A stretch of DNA of 64,000 nucleotides from Zygosaccharomyces rouxii (GCF_000026365.1 NC_012991.1:124001-188000); one strand, 5' to 3'; shown: positions 10,775-20,805, counted from the stretch's first letter. The notes: a model not told the origin generated them from the sequence alone. A program made the numbers and translations.

Positions 10775-12004
10775 ATGCGGATACGTATACCATTAACTTT
10801 GAGCAAACCTCGAAACTTAAAGATTGTTATTACCACATTAGCGCTATGCACACTCTTACTTATAGGGTATAACTATACACATCTTTTACTACCGTTGAGA
10901 TTTAATGGCGGTGAAACGTCCGTAAAAGGGATTCAGTCACCGTTACCACAGGATGCACCTACAACGAAACTCTATAACGACCAAAGAAAGGGAAACGACG
11001 TACTATTGACACTAGTCAGGAATTCAGAAATAAATCAGCTTGTGGGGACTATTGAAAGCTTTGAGGAGAGTTTTAACTCTAAATATCACTATGATTGGTG
11101 GTTTATGAATGATGAAGATTTTACACAAGAGTTTCAAGAGAGGGTAAAAGAAGTAGTGTCAGGTAGAACAAGGTTTATTAAGATACCAAAAGAATTATGG
11201 TCATATCCTGACTACATCGACCGAGAGAAAGCTGATGCTTCGAGACAAGCTTACAAGAAAGCGAGAATCATGTACGGCGAGAGTGAATCCTACAGATTCA
11301 TGTGTAGGTTCAATTCTGGAATGTTTTACAGATTACCAGAATTGAAAGACATTGAATACTACTGGAGAATTGAACCAAGTACCAGGTTTAATTGTGAAAT
11401 TACCTACGATGTTTTCCAGTATATGAGAAACCATAACAAGCTCTATGCATTTAACATGGCATTACAGGAGGATGTCAGAACGATCCCTACTTTATGGAAT
11501 TCAACGATGGAATTCTTAAGGGAGAACCCTCAAGCTGTCGACAAAGACAACTTGGCTGGTTTTGTCTCTGATGACGGTGGTAACTCCTACAATTTATGCC
11601 ACTTCTGGTCCAATTTTGAAATTGCAAACATGCAATTTTTCAGAAGTCCAGTCTATGAAAGTTATTTTGAATTTTTAGATCGTAAAGGGGGGTTTTTCTA
11701 CGAAAGATGGGGCGATGCTCCTGTTCATACTTTAGCGGTCTCACTAATGCTGCCTGCCGATCAAATTCATTTTGTTGCCAATACTGGTTACTTCCATAAG
11801 CCAAACCAAGACTGTCCTCCCAATGAAGAGTTACGAGATGCCCTACACTGTCAATGCAGTCCACGTTCTGATTTCACTTGGCACAAGTACAGTTGCGTCC
11901 ACAAGTTTTTCCACCTACAGAAAATGGTTAGGCCTGATACCTTAGAACATATTTCAATGATTTATCCAACCATCTACGATACTATTATGAATGCTAAGGA
12001 TTGA
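10775..12004 (+). CDS. Golgi alpha-1,2-mannosyltransferase, KRE2/MNT1 family (GT15)
   Basis: Type II Golgi enzyme that transfers mannose from GDP-mannose to O- or N-linked glycans. 409 residues: short cytosolic tail, signal anchor about residues 16-36, short stem, then the catalytic domain from about 75. Family blocks: LLTLVRNSEI, YRFMCRFNSG, YYWRIEP with the metal-binding Glu, YNLCHFWSNFEIAN with the catalytic Glu, and GGFFYERWGDAPVH. The usual WRVEPD is WRIEPS here. Among S. cerevisiae paralogues it is nearer the KRE2/KTR1/KTR3/YUR1 branch than KTR4, but I cannot place it further, so no symbol is given. S. cerevisiae has no such gene between RSC4 and FOX2 or next to QCR10. Confidence 0.9.
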   Translation: MRIRIPLTLSKPRNLKIVITTLALCTLLLIGYNYTHLLLPLRFNGGETSVKGIQSPLPQDAPTTKLYNDQRKGNDVLLTLVRNSEINQLVGTIESFEESFNSKYHYDWWFMNDEDFTQEFQERVKEVVSGRTRFIKIPKELWSYPDYIDREKADASRQAYKKARIMYGESESYRFMCRFNSGMFYRLPELKDIEYYWRIEPSTRFNCEITYDVFQYMRNHNKLYAFNMALQEDVRTIPTLWNSTMEFLRENPQAVDKDNLAGFVSDDGGNSYNLCHFWSNFEIANMQFFRSPVYESYFEFLDRKGGFFYERWGDAPVHTLAVSLMLPADQIHFVANTGYFHKPNQDCPPNEELRDALHCQCSPRSDFTWHKYSCVHKFFHLQKMVRPDTLEHISMIYPTIYDTIMNAKD

Positions 12005-12320
12005 TTGACTTTTCGGCGTAAATCCTCCGATATATCGGAGTTTCAGCAAAAGCTAAACAAAAGACGTTATATAAAGAAAGAAAGGGAATAAAGGTACCAG
12101 CATAAGATTGACTCTCGAAACGGATGAACTTTGGATATATAGACTAGAGTTGATGAATATCCTTCACTGCATGTTCACGTGATTGTAAGCCAATGATAAC
12201 AACTTTTTCTTCGCTGCGATTATGTCCCTCTGGAAGCCGAATCTCTAAAATCAAAAAAGTTTCAACAACTTTAAAGAGACCGTACTACATTGCCATTCAG
12301 AGGACTTAAGAGTGCGAACG
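12005..12320 (+). promoter_or_regulatory. QCR10 promoter with Cbf1-type E-box and CCAAT box
   Basis: The region upstream of QCR10 carries TCACGTGA at 12175-12182, a full Cbf1 (centromere-binding factor 1) site, and CCAAT at 12190-12194, the Hap2/3/4/5 core. Both factors are known regulators of respiratory-chain genes in yeasts; their close pairing about 130 nt before the ATG fits a respiratory subunit. Activity is inferred. Confidence 0.55.
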
Positions 12321-12645
12321 ATGGTTTCTGTATGTTTAGAGGATGCTTTTTTTATTTTTTTTTTGAAGCGTACATTCAGAATTTGTAATACTAACAATTC
12401 TCCTTCCCTTAATGCAGTACGTCTCTAGATTAGCAGGTAAGACTGCTCCACATTTCGGTAGAATCACCCCATACAACTTGTTGACTTATGCTCCAAATCT
12501 AATGCTTTGGGGTGGTGCCTGGTGGGCAGGTGTGTTTGTCTTCACTGAAGCTTGGCCCAAATTCCAAGAAACTTTCTACCAAAAGATTCCATTGTTTGGT
12601 GGTCACTGGATTAACGAAATCCCACCTGAAGACAAAATAAACTAA
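12321..12645 (+). CDS. QCR10: Ubiquinol-cytochrome c reductase (complex III) subunit 10
   Basis: Small supernumerary subunit of mitochondrial complex III. Exon 1 is only three codons (12321-12329, M-V-S); exon 2 runs 12418-12645. Product is 78 residues, S. cerevisiae 77. It matches in the core: KTAPHFGRITP, LLTYAPNLMLWGGA, VFTEAWPKFQETFYQKIPL and the C-terminal PPEDK. One transmembrane helix lies around residues 25-45. S. cerevisiae QCR10 also has an intron after the first codons. The ATG at 12412 lies inside the intron's 3' end (AATGCAG) and is not the start. In S. cerevisiae the gene is YHR001W-A, next to OSH7; here it is in the region that carries the OSH6 block. Confidence 0.93.
12330..12417 (+). 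other. Spliceosomal intron of QCR10
   Basis: Donor GTATGT at 12330-12335, perfect branch point TACTAAC at 12389-12395, pyrimidine-rich stretch, acceptor TGCAG ending at 12417. 88 nt, phase 0, after a nine-base coding exon. Confidence 0.93.
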
Positions 12646-12680
12646 GTTACATCTTCAGTCAATGCCCCTTTACCATTAAT

Positions 12681-12707
12681 ATTATCAATATTATCAATAT
12701 TATCAAT
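12681..12707. repeat. Nine-base tandem repeat (ATTATCAAT x3)
   Basis: Three exact copies followed by ATTATTATT, just 36 nt past the QCR10 stop, so in its 3' untranslated region or terminator. Likely a simple repeat. Confidence 0.85.
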
Positions 12708-12909
12708 ATTATTATTTATTCAAAGTATATAAATGAGATAAGATCACCATGAAAAGTAATATGGAAGCTGCGTACGCGCTTATACTTGTAACAAGCGAGA
12801 TGCAAATGCAAAGGGATGAGAATAAGAAGCTTCGTATCATTCACATATATACACATCATAACATTTCTAAAACGACATGAGAAATAAAAAGAAACACATT
12901 AGCTGAAAC

Positions 12910-15627
12910 TTAGAATCTGGAGCTGGATCCTATCAATTTGATAGCTGCATTATCCAATACAACAGCGTTCGTCGTAACGTCCAAGGTTTGGAAAATAACG
13001 GTACCATCAGCCCTTTTCCAAGCTTTAACTTTTAATTTGTCACCGGGGAAGACTGGTGCAGTGAATCTTACTTTCAACTCCCCAAATGCACCAAAATTCT
13101 CGTACAGCGCCTTGACGGTAACACCTAAAGTGCCTAATCCATGTAAGATAGGTTTTGGGAACCCGACTGCTCTCGCAGCTTTGGGATCAATGTGTAACGG
13201 GTTATAATCACCGGAAAGTCTGTAAAATGTTGCTTGATCAGTTGTAGTGGTGACGTCAAGTTCCGCTGTAGGTGGAGTATTTGAAGGTGCTTTGAAAGCA
13301 GTAGTTGCGAATTTAGCTCTAGGAGCAAAACTACGATTCTTGGTACCGGGAGCACTAGCACCTCTGACGAAGAAAGTACCTTCATTGACAGAGACTAACC
13401 TGTTAGTCTTAATATCATAAGTTTCAGAACCGCCTACTATCACTGCACCTTTACCGCGCTTATCCGAAACTTGCAATGGCTTAACGACCGTCTTCAAAGT
13501 ACCATTAGTAGCCAAAGATCCGTTTTGAGCTATTCTAAAATACTGCTCACCGTGTAACAATTTAGCATAGTCGTAATTATCAACTAACTCATGCATCTTA
13601 AGACCACCCGTAACGCCCTCCATAAATGGGATGACGGCAAAAGAAGGCAACACTTGGAATTTCAAATCGTTTTCATAAACGTATTGCTGTTCGTTACTCT
13701 TAGCACCTAAACCCATGTTGTAAATGATACTGTCTCTGTCACTGTAGTTAAAAATATCATTATCAGATCTACTGCTGGCCAAATATTGAGCAGCTTGTAC
13801 AGCTCTTAAAATGAGAATAGACGCGTCAGTAAACGTAGCAGGGTATTGCGGTTTAGAAAAATCAACAACTTTATCCCAGTTAGCTGCGAGAGTATCTAGA
13901 TTGGCATCATCACCTATAGCAACGAAACCTGAACTTCGTTGGAATCTAGTCTTACCTACCCATCCACCACCAACTTCAAATAATTGTCCTCTAACACCTG
14001 CTTTACCTGCTTGACGTTGTAATTCCTCAGATGATAACAAAACGATAAAGGGTGAAACTTGACTAGGTTCAAAATGGTTTTGTAATTCTTCTTTCCCAAA
14101 GATAGTCTTTGTCATAGCAGTTTCAGCATGAGGAGCAATGATATTAACAACAATACCCTTCTTTGCACCTTCAATGGCAATTGTCTTCGAAAATCCAAGA
14201 ATAGCAGACTTGGCGGCTGCATAATTGGCTTGACCAAAGTTACCGTAGATACCGGAAGTAGAGGTCACATTGATTATGTAACCAGACTTCTGTTTCACAA
14301 ATACCGACCAAACTGCTTTGCACATAGAATAAGTAGCGAACAGATGTACCTGCAATACCGCAAACCACTCATCTTCCGTCATCTTTTTGAAGGACCTATC
14401 TCTTAAGATACCCGCGTTGTTAACAAGCACATCCACACGTCCAAAATTCTTAATTGCATTCTCCACGATTTGAGGAGCTTCTGTAATGATATTATGAGTA
14501 TCTGCTATAGCGGTACCAGATCCGTACTTGTCATTTAATTCTTTCACAACGGAATGTGGATCTTTAATGTCATTAATGACCAATTTAGCACCATATCTGG
14601 CAAACCAATTGGAATGAGTACCACCAAGGCCACCACCAGACCCAGTGACAATTACAACTTTACCTTTTAAAGAAGTAATCTTGATGGATCCCTGTGGATT
14701 ATCGTGCGGTAATCTTTTGCCCTTTGTAATTAGATCATTATAATCAGATAATTGAATTGGATGTTGTGTCTTGTTAAATGGTTTATCGGCAAAATCATTA
14801 ACGGAAGACCATTTGTTCAATATACTCTCTGGTGTGAAAGTCTCCTCATTAGGGTTAAAGATTTGACCAGATGATCTTTCCCATCTAACTTGACCATACC
14901 AACCACCAGCTACTTCAAAGATAGAATTGGTTACTTGAGATGATTCGTGTGTTAAATAAAGCACCAATGGTGCAATCTTTTCAGGCCCCAGTTGCTTCAA
15001 AATGTGAGCTGGTAAAAGATCTTCAGTCATTCTAGAATTGGCAAGAGGAGCAATCGCATTCGCCTTAATGTTATATTTAAAACCTTCTTTGGATAAAGTC
15101 TCTGCAAGTCCCACGAGACCCAATTTAGCCGCAGAATAATTGGCTTGACCAAAATTACCATAAAGACCCGCAGGCGAACTGGTGTTTACAATACGACCAA
15201 ATTTTTGTTGAACCATGTATGGCCAGGCGGCATGCGATAGCTTATAAGCGCCATTTAAGTGGACGTCAATTACCTGTGTGAACTGTTTCTCATTCATCCT
15301 AGCAAACGAGGCGTCTCTCAATATACCTGCATTATTAACAAGAATATCAACACGACCAAAGTTATCGATAGCAGTTTTAACAATACCCACACCATTATCA
15401 CTCACAGAGTCGTAATTAGCCACTGCAGTACCACCCAATTGAATAATCTCTTCTACCACTACATCCGCTGCGCGATTATCTGAACCACTACCACCAAGAG
15501 ATCCACCCAAATCATTAACAACCACCTTAGCACCTCTTTTGGCATATTCTAATGCATAAACCCTACCAAGACCACCACCAGCACCGGTAATAATGACTAC
15601 CCTCCCTTTGAAGGATAATCCTGACAT
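12910..15627 (-). CDS. FOX2: Peroxisomal multifunctional beta-oxidation enzyme type 2
   Basis: Carries out the second and third steps of peroxisomal fatty-acid beta-oxidation (2-enoyl-CoA hydratase 2 and D-3-hydroxyacyl-CoA dehydrogenase). 905 residues (S. cerevisiae 900). Two short-chain dehydrogenase domains: residues 1-~305 (TGAGGGLG; NNAG; catalytic Tyr164 and Lys168 in NYSAAK) and ~315-600 (TGSGGGLGG; NNAG; NYAAAK). The C-terminal hot-dog hydratase domain is ~640-900, with the hydratase motif around DYNPLHIDP and the Gly-Phe-Pro-x-Pro-Ile-Leu-His-Gly block. The protein ends in Ser-Arg-Phe rather than Ser-Lys-Leu, a non-canonical PTS1. Position and strand match YKR009C. A perfect oleate response element lies upstream. 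Confidence 0.97.
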   Translation of the reverse strand: MSGLSFKGRVVIITGAGGGLGRVYALEYAKRGAKVVVNDLGGSLGGSGSDNRAADVVVEEIIQLGGTAVANYDSVSDNGVGIVKTAIDNFGRVDILVNNAGILRDASFARMNEKQFTQVIDVHLNGAYKLSHAAWPYMVQQKFGRIVNTSSPAGLYGNFGQANYSAAKLGLVGLAETLSKEGFKYNIKANAIAPLANSRMTEDLLPAHILKQLGPEKIAPLVLYLTHESSQVTNSIFEVAGGWYGQVRWERSSGQIFNPNEETFTPESILNKWSSVNDFADKPFNKTQHPIQLSDYNDLITKGKRLPHDNPQGSIKITSLKGKVVIVTGSGGGLGGTHSNWFARYGAKLVINDIKDPHSVVKELNDKYGSGTAIADTHNIITEAPQIVENAIKNFGRVDVLVNNAGILRDRSFKKMTEDEWFAVLQVHLFATYSMCKAVWSVFVKQKSGYIINVTSTSGIYGNFGQANYAAAKSAILGFSKTIAIEGAKKGIVVNIIAPHAETAMTKTIFGKEELQNHFEPSQVSPFIVLLSSEELQRQAGKAGVRGQLFEVGGGWVGKTRFQRSSGFVAIGDDANLDTLAANWDKVVDFSKPQYPATFTDASILILRAVQAAQYLASSRSDNDIFNYSDRDSIIYNMGLGAKSNEQQYVYENDLKFQVLPSFAVIPFMEGVTGGLKMHELVDNYDYAKLLHGEQYFRIAQNGSLATNGTLKTVVKPLQVSDKRGKGAVIVGGSETYDIKTNRLVSVNEGTFFVRGASAPGTKNRSFAPRAKFATTAFKAPSNTPPTAELDVTTTTDQATFYRLSGDYNPLHIDPKAARAVGFPKPILHGLGTLGVTVKALYENFGAFGELKVRFTAPVFPGDKLKVKAWKRADGTVIFQTLDVTTNAVVLDNAAIKLIGSSSRF

Positions 15628-15743
15628 TTCGTATTATATTGTCTTAATTTTTGTTTTCCTATTTCTCTTCTGTTATAGTGTTTTCTACTCTTTGTCAATA
15701 CTAACAAGAAGATACTAACACCAACCTTATCGAATTACTCTCC

Positions 15744-15751
15744 CTTATATA
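15744..15751 (-). promoter_or_regulatory. FOX2 TATA box
   Basis: TATATAAG read on the minus strand, about 117 nt before the FOX2 ATG and immediately downstream of the oleate response element. Position and sequence fit a regulated yeast promoter. Confidence 0.65.
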
Positions 15752-15774
15752 TTTCTCTTTCCCTTTCCTAAGTG

Positions 15775-15796
15775 CGGAGACTCAAGTTAACCGCCG
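15775..15796 (-). promoter_or_regulatory. Oleate response element of FOX2
   Basis: On the minus strand it reads CGG-CGG-TTA-N10-CCG, which fits the CGGN3TNAN9-12CCG consensus bound by the Oaf1-Pip2 zinc-cluster pair in S. cerevisiae. It sits about 148 nt upstream of the FOX2 start. The match is exact; the use of the site is inferred from the family of regulated genes. Confidence 0.75.
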
Positions 15797-15974
15797 TCAC
15801 TTGTTTTTTCAAACCAAGTGGGGGAATACCGCCGCTGCCCCTTATGCCCGGCCGGGGATTGTTTCTAAGTGTCCGAGGTAAAATCACGATTGACGAGATA
15901 TTTTCAAGAGCGGCTAACCTAGAGAAGGAAGAGACAAAGGGAATAGTAGTATAAAGTATAGAAACCGTTGATTC

Positions 15975-17453
15975 TCAAGACCGTATTTCATAGTCACCTG
16001 TACGGCATACATATTTCACGCCCTTGAACAGTCTTTTACCCCTGTTGTTTTCTCTTAGATTAGTTGTAGATCTAACGTTTATTCTCCGTAGCCCTATGCC
16101 ACTTGGTAACATTCCCTCGTTTGCATAACTCACACCTACACGTTGTATCCTTACTGGATGTTTAGAGTCCTCAACACATCCTCTTAGAACAGGTAATGAA
16201 CCCACAGGTGTTTCACTATCAAAGATCCATGTACCTCTACCTGGGTGTACACTATTGTCAAATCTACCATGCGTATTTCTCAGCACCTTGATCTTACCAT
16301 CTTCTAATTGACTGCGTTCTTTCTTTGCCTCCGTATCCATTTCGGCATCCCTCTGAGCTTCTTCCTCCTGTTCTTCCAATTCTTGTATACGGGGTTGTAG
16401 TTCTATTTGAAGCTTTAGATCTTGAATATGCGGTACTGATGGGGAATTTGAAATATTGACATGGACTTCAAATTCATCACGATTTAGACCGAGGCCATCC
16501 TTATAAATCACTGATACGAGACCCACTGGACTTGTCACTTTAACTTTGGGATTCATGTCGAGATCAATCGTATAATTCAGTAAGTTACAATTACCATCGG
16601 GTGGTATAAAACACAGAGACGATGGTGAGCCTTGCGGCATTTCCACGCATTGGTGCATTGATGGCGCATACATTTCGTTACCAGCTAAGTCCATATCCAT
16701 TTCCACCGTAGGGTTACCGCTTAAGTAGCTTTTAACATTTACTTGGCCGTTAATGGTACCTGAAACCATTTGAACTGAGTTATTCCGATGATGTGTCTGG
16801 TAGATAACATGAACGGTCTCGATGATATCTACGTAAATTTCATCACTCGTGTATTTCAGATGGCCACTTCTCCAAGGAACAACTTCTTCACTCTCCAGAA
16901 TTTCTGGTGTAGCCGCTAAGATACCTTGACGTGGTTGACGCACAGCTCTTTGAAGAGTATGTGCGGTATTATTAATCATCTTGGACAGATCTGATTTAAC
17001 CGGTATAACCCTTCTAATTCTATTACTGTTAAGGGAGCCCACACAGGGCTCACCGGAATCGATGGACATGTAGAAAATCATGGTAATACGATCATAATTG
17101 TTGACAATCTTGGTAACGGTCAATTTATCCTTATCGAAGTATTCCAGTAATGTTTGATCTAACAGCTGCAAAAATGTAAAAGTATCAGTCTGCGGCCTTG
17201 AGTCTGCTCCTGAAGCCAAACAGTAGTAGTTCAAATTGTTAACTTGTGAGTGGTACTTGTACACCTCGAGATCTTTGGCTATGCAACAGTGGAATAAAGG
17301 TGTATTATCGTTTTCATCATCTTTGGAAAGTAATCCTGGACAAACCGCTCTAATCCGAGCTAAGAGATGAGAGAAAAGAGGTGAATTTGAGCCCAAAAGA
17401 TATTGGAAAACTAATGAATTCTTTGAGTCCGTAATATAAAATGCAATGAACAT
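15975..17453 (-). CDS. APM3: AP-3 adaptor complex medium (mu3) subunit
   Basis: Cargo-selecting subunit of the AP-3 coat, which carries proteins such as alkaline phosphatase from Golgi to vacuole. 492 residues (S. cerevisiae 483). The N-terminal longin-like domain begins MFIAFYITDSKNSLVFQYLLG, close to the yeast protein, and contains EYFDKDKLTVTKIVNNYDRI; the mu homology domain begins near VPWRSG and includes FIPPDGNCNLLNY. An acidic coiled insert (EEQEEEAQRDAEMD) interrupts the second half. It diverges from SNF5 across only 173 nt, as YBR288C-YBR289W do in S. cerevisiae. Confidence 0.93.
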   Translation of the reverse strand: MFIAFYITDSKNSLVFQYLLGSNSPLFSHLLARIRAVCPGLLSKDDENDNTPLFHCCIAKDLEVYKYHSQVNNLNYYCLASGADSRPQTDTFTFLQLLDQTLLEYFDKDKLTVTKIVNNYDRITMIFYMSIDSGEPCVGSLNSNRIRRVIPVKSDLSKMINNTAHTLQRAVRQPRQGILAATPEILESEEVVPWRSGHLKYTSDEIYVDIIETVHVIYQTHHRNNSVQMVSGTINGQVNVKSYLSGNPTVEMDMDLAGNEMYAPSMHQCVEMPQGSPSSLCFIPPDGNCNLLNYTIDLDMNPKVKVTSPVGLVSVIYKDGLGLNRDEFEVHVNISNSPSVPHIQDLKLQIELQPRIQELEEQEEEAQRDAEMDTEAKKERSQLEDGKIKVLRNTHGRFDNSVHPGRGTWIFDSETPVGSLPVLRGCVEDSKHPVRIQRVGVSYANEGMLPSGIGLRRINVRSTTNLRENNRGKRLFKGVKYVCRTGDYEIRS

Positions 17454-17626
17454 AATTCCTTAAGATTTTTGGACTTTCAGAGCTCAAAATATGCCAATCT
17501 GTCTTTACACGCCAAGCTCTTATTTTTTGGACAAGCGTAGTGAAAAAAAAGAGCTGAGAATACATGTTGAAGAGTATAATACACCGATTTGTTGGAGAAA
17601 AAGGGCTAAAGAAAAAGTCATAACCC

Positions 17627-20473
17627 ATGAATGGCAATGGAAATGGTGGTTCACCTTCGAACTCATTTGGTAATGGCGGGACCCCCAGGGGGAATCCTCC
17701 AAATCCCTTCAGTAATATTGGGACACCGTCTTTTAACCTCTCACAGATACCAAGACAGATACTCCAAAATTTGGCGCCTGCACAGATTCAACTGATCCAG
17801 CAGAGGCATCAACAGTTGCTTATGGCTCGAATTCAACAGCAACAACAACAGCAACAACAACAACAGCAACAGCAGCACCAACAGCACCAACAGCACCAAC
17901 AGCAGAATATGATGAGACAACAACCTCTGGATCCCCAACAACAGGCTAAGTTGCAACAGGCTCAAGCCCAATTGGCACAGCAAAAACAGGCACAGGTGCA
18001 GGCTCAAGCTCAATTGGCTCAGCAAAAACAGGCACAAGTACAGGCACGATTGGCTCAACAACAACAACAACAGCAGCACCAGCAGCACCAGCAGCAAGTT
18101 CCCAATCCTAATGCTTCTACAAATACTATGCAAGGAACCAATTTAGCTCGAAGGGCCGCTCAGTTAAATCAAAGCGCTGGTGGTGCTGCAGCAGCCGCAG
18201 CCGCTGCTGGTGGTCAACAACAACAGCCACAAACAAATCAACCTCAGTTTGTAAGGAGTTCTGGTACTCCTCCCGTACCTATTAATCTGCCACCACAGAT
18301 TGCGCAATTACCACTACCAATGCAGCAGCAAGTTCTCAATATCTTAAAACAACAGGCAATCGCCAGAGATAATCCAGCCGTAGTGGCGGCCATAACTATG
18401 GCACAGCAACAGGTACAACAGCGGGTACAACAACCTCAACCTGAACAGTCTCAACAGCCTCAACCTCAACCGCAACAACCTCATTCACAACCGCAACCTC
18501 CTCAACAACCTCATTCACAACCGCAACCTCCTCAACAACCACAACCACAGCAACCGTCACTTCAGCGACAACAAGCTCGACAACCACCCCAATCTCAACA
18601 AGGTTCACCACTACCTCAACCACAACCACAACCAGGACCTGGTTCGAATGTGGGCACTCCCAAATTTGTCCATTCACCTCAGTCTGCACCGGTTAGAGGC
18701 ACGCCACAACCTATAAGACAACAAATGGCTGGTGTCACTATGCCGCTAGGAGGAGGAGCTCAATCTGTTCCTCCTGCACAATCAAGAATACCACCAGTAC
18801 GGACAGACCTACCAGTACCGCCAGCTCCCTCAGCTGCTCATTTGCCCAAAATGGATCTGCCGCCATTTCAAACTATCAATTATGAACCTCCAGAAACAAG
18901 GCTACCTCACCCAAATTTTTGGTCTGAAAGGGATCCTAAGACTGATACCTTACTTTACGAACAGATTATACAGAGAGATAAGCAACATAGAAAAGATTTG
19001 ATCAAAGAAACAAATGGTTATGAACCATTTAGCATTTATGGATTCAGTAACAAAGAATACTTGGGACGCCTTTGGCACAATTTACAATACTGTCAAGATT
19101 TAAAATCTACGAGAATGAAATCAATTACAAGTACGTCTCAAAATGTACCAGCGGCAAGCATTTGGGGGTCTGGTTATTCAGGTTATGGTAACGGTATTAC
19201 AAATAAGGTTACACAAGTGGTGCCTGAGTTCAAAATAGCCGATCGTTCTCACATCTATCAAAATAGATTCCAAGTTTACCAACAAGCGATGAATGAAACC
19301 CACGAAGATTTGGTACCTGTACGATTGGAATTCGATCAAGAACGTGATAGGTTCTGTCTAAGAGACACACTACTTTGGAATAAAAATGACACTTTGGTAA
19401 ACATTGAGGAGTTCGTTGATGACATGATGAAAGATTATAGATATTCACCTCAATTGAGAGATCAATTCGCAGAAACTGTGGTCAACTCAATTAGAGAACA
19501 AATTTTAGAATACCAGCCAAATCCATTCCAAGAATTAAGTCAAGAACGAAGCGGTGGTGATGATATGCGTATTAAGATTAAACTGGATATCGTTGTCGGT
19601 CAAAATCAATTAATTGATCAATTCGAATGGGATATTTCCAATACAGAAAACAGCCCCGAAGAGTTTGCAGAATGCATGTGTCAGGAATTATCGCTACCTG
19701 GTGAATTCATGACCGCTATAGTTCACTCAATCCATGAGCAAGTTCATATGTATCACAAATCGTTGGCACTACTAGGTTATAATTTTGATGGATCCCCAGT
19801 AGAAGATGATGACATTAGATCTCGTATTCTACCAGTTATTACCTTAGATGATGTCTATAGAACTCCTAGTGAGTCTAAAAACTACAATCCGAACTTACTC
19901 CAGATCTCTGCCGCAGAACTCGAACGTCTAGATAGAGATAAGGACAGAGACACAAGACGTAAAAGACGGCAGGGCCGTTTTAACAGAAGAGGTGTCGTTC
20001 AGTCAAACGGTTTAAACAACCAAGCGAGTTCCTCTATGGGCCCTGGTGTCAACGGTGCTGAAGTTTCCTTACCTGATGTCTCTGATATACCGAGAACCTT
20101 CCGTACACCTGTACCCAGTACTATTCTACCAGGTGGTGTAGATTTGGGACCATCAGTAGGGTCATACGACTTGAGAACCACTACAGAATACCGTCAAAGA
20201 CCTCCTAAGCCAGTTGTTGAAGAACCGCCATGCCAAATTGTGGATAACATCCCGGGTCAATGTCTACTGCTTTCCATCAACCTGTCTCCGAGAACAAGAT
20301 ACCTGATCAACTCCAGTAGGAACTTCAATGCGGATACACAGAATCTATCACAGGGTCAGCTACAAGATACTACTAATAATGACAACGATAGTAGTTATGA
20401 ACAAGAACCGTTGAGCGCAACAGAACAGTTCCCATCTACAAATGATGCTGTTCAGGAGGACCTACAGGACTGA
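17627..20473 (+). CDS. SNF5: SWI/SNF chromatin-remodelling subunit Snf5
   Basis: Core subunit of the SWI/SNF remodeller. 948 residues (S. cerevisiae 905). The first ~270 residues are very rich in Gln and Pro, with long polyQ runs, a poly-Ala patch and a perfect 30-base internal duplication coding QPHSQPQPPQ near 18475-18535. The conserved SNF5/INI1 domain spans about residues 530-720 with its two repeats, visible in VPVRLEFDQERDRFCLRDTLLWN and RIKIKLDIVVGQNQLIDQFEWDI. A basic segment (DRDTRRKRRQGRFNRRG) follows at ~765-785. The start ATG at 17627 leads directly into a Gly/Asn-rich stretch. Synteny: YBR289W. Confidence 0.97.
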   Translation: MNGNGNGGSPSNSFGNGGTPRGNPPNPFSNIGTPSFNLSQIPRQILQNLAPAQIQLIQQRHQQLLMARIQQQQQQQQQQQQQQHQQHQQHQQQNMMRQQPLDPQQQAKLQQAQAQLAQQKQAQVQAQAQLAQQKQAQVQARLAQQQQQQQHQQHQQQVPNPNASTNTMQGTNLARRAAQLNQSAGGAAAAAAAAGGQQQQPQTNQPQFVRSSGTPPVPINLPPQIAQLPLPMQQQVLNILKQQAIARDNPAVVAAITMAQQQVQQRVQQPQPEQSQQPQPQPQQPHSQPQPPQQPHSQPQPPQQPQPQQPSLQRQQARQPPQSQQGSPLPQPQPQPGPGSNVGTPKFVHSPQSAPVRGTPQPIRQQMAGVTMPLGGGAQSVPPAQSRIPPVRTDLPVPPAPSAAHLPKMDLPPFQTINYEPPETRLPHPNFWSERDPKTDTLLYEQIIQRDKQHRKDLIKETNGYEPFSIYGFSNKEYLGRLWHNLQYCQDLKSTRMKSITSTSQNVPAASIWGSGYSGYGNGITNKVTQVVPEFKIADRSHIYQNRFQVYQQAMNETHEDLVPVRLEFDQERDRFCLRDTLLWNKNDTLVNIEEFVDDMMKDYRYSPQLRDQFAETVVNSIREQILEYQPNPFQELSQERSGGDDMRIKIKLDIVVGQNQLIDQFEWDISNTENSPEEFAECMCQELSLPGEFMTAIVHSIHEQVHMYHKSLALLGYNFDGSPVEDDDIRSRILPVITLDDVYRTPSESKNYNPNLLQISAAELERLDRDKDRDTRRKRRQGRFNRRGVVQSNGLNNQASSSMGPGVNGAEVSLPDVSDIPRTFRTPVPSTILPGGVDLGPSVGSYDLRTTTEYRQRPPKPVVEEPPCQIVDNIPGQCLLLSINLSPRTRYLINSSRNFNADTQNLSQGQLQDTTNNDNDSSYEQEPLSATEQFPSTNDAVQEDLQD

Positions 20474-20805
20474 GTGATAGGCACGATTCAAACAGGGTTG
20501 GTTGGGTCCATTCGAACCTAATCAAGTGCGTTCTTCGCATAGCCGTTTCTTCCCACAATAAGCGAGCTCATCGTTAAGCTTTCGGGTAACGCTTACTTAA
20601 TGTTTTTTTTTCTGTTCGCTGGAGGGATAAAACGAAACCTTTGTGTTTATAACTGATATATAGCCTAGTTGTAATGTCTTGTATAATCCAAGAAGTTCTC
20701 TTAGGAGTCCTATAGCTGTCGTAAAAGTTGCATAATAGAAAGTTTAAGAAGTTCACCAGATTTTTCTCTGGTGGCGTGTTTGGTCTACATCGAAAAGAAG
20801 GTAAT
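20474..20805. other. Intergenic region, SNF5 terminator and BSD2 promoter
   Basis: No RNA gene or TATA box of note. The BSD2 frame is open back to 20728, but without an ATG. Confidence 0.45.

Noticed and set aside
12412..12417. ATG at 12412 as the QCR10 start
   Set aside because: It is part of the intron's AATGCAG acceptor; a three-codon exon with canonical donor and branch point matches the family's known gene structure better.
17741..18133. 130-codon Leu/Ser frame on the minus strand
   Set aside because: Antisense shadow of the SNF5 polyQ region; CAG/CAA repeats read as CTG/TTG leucine codons.
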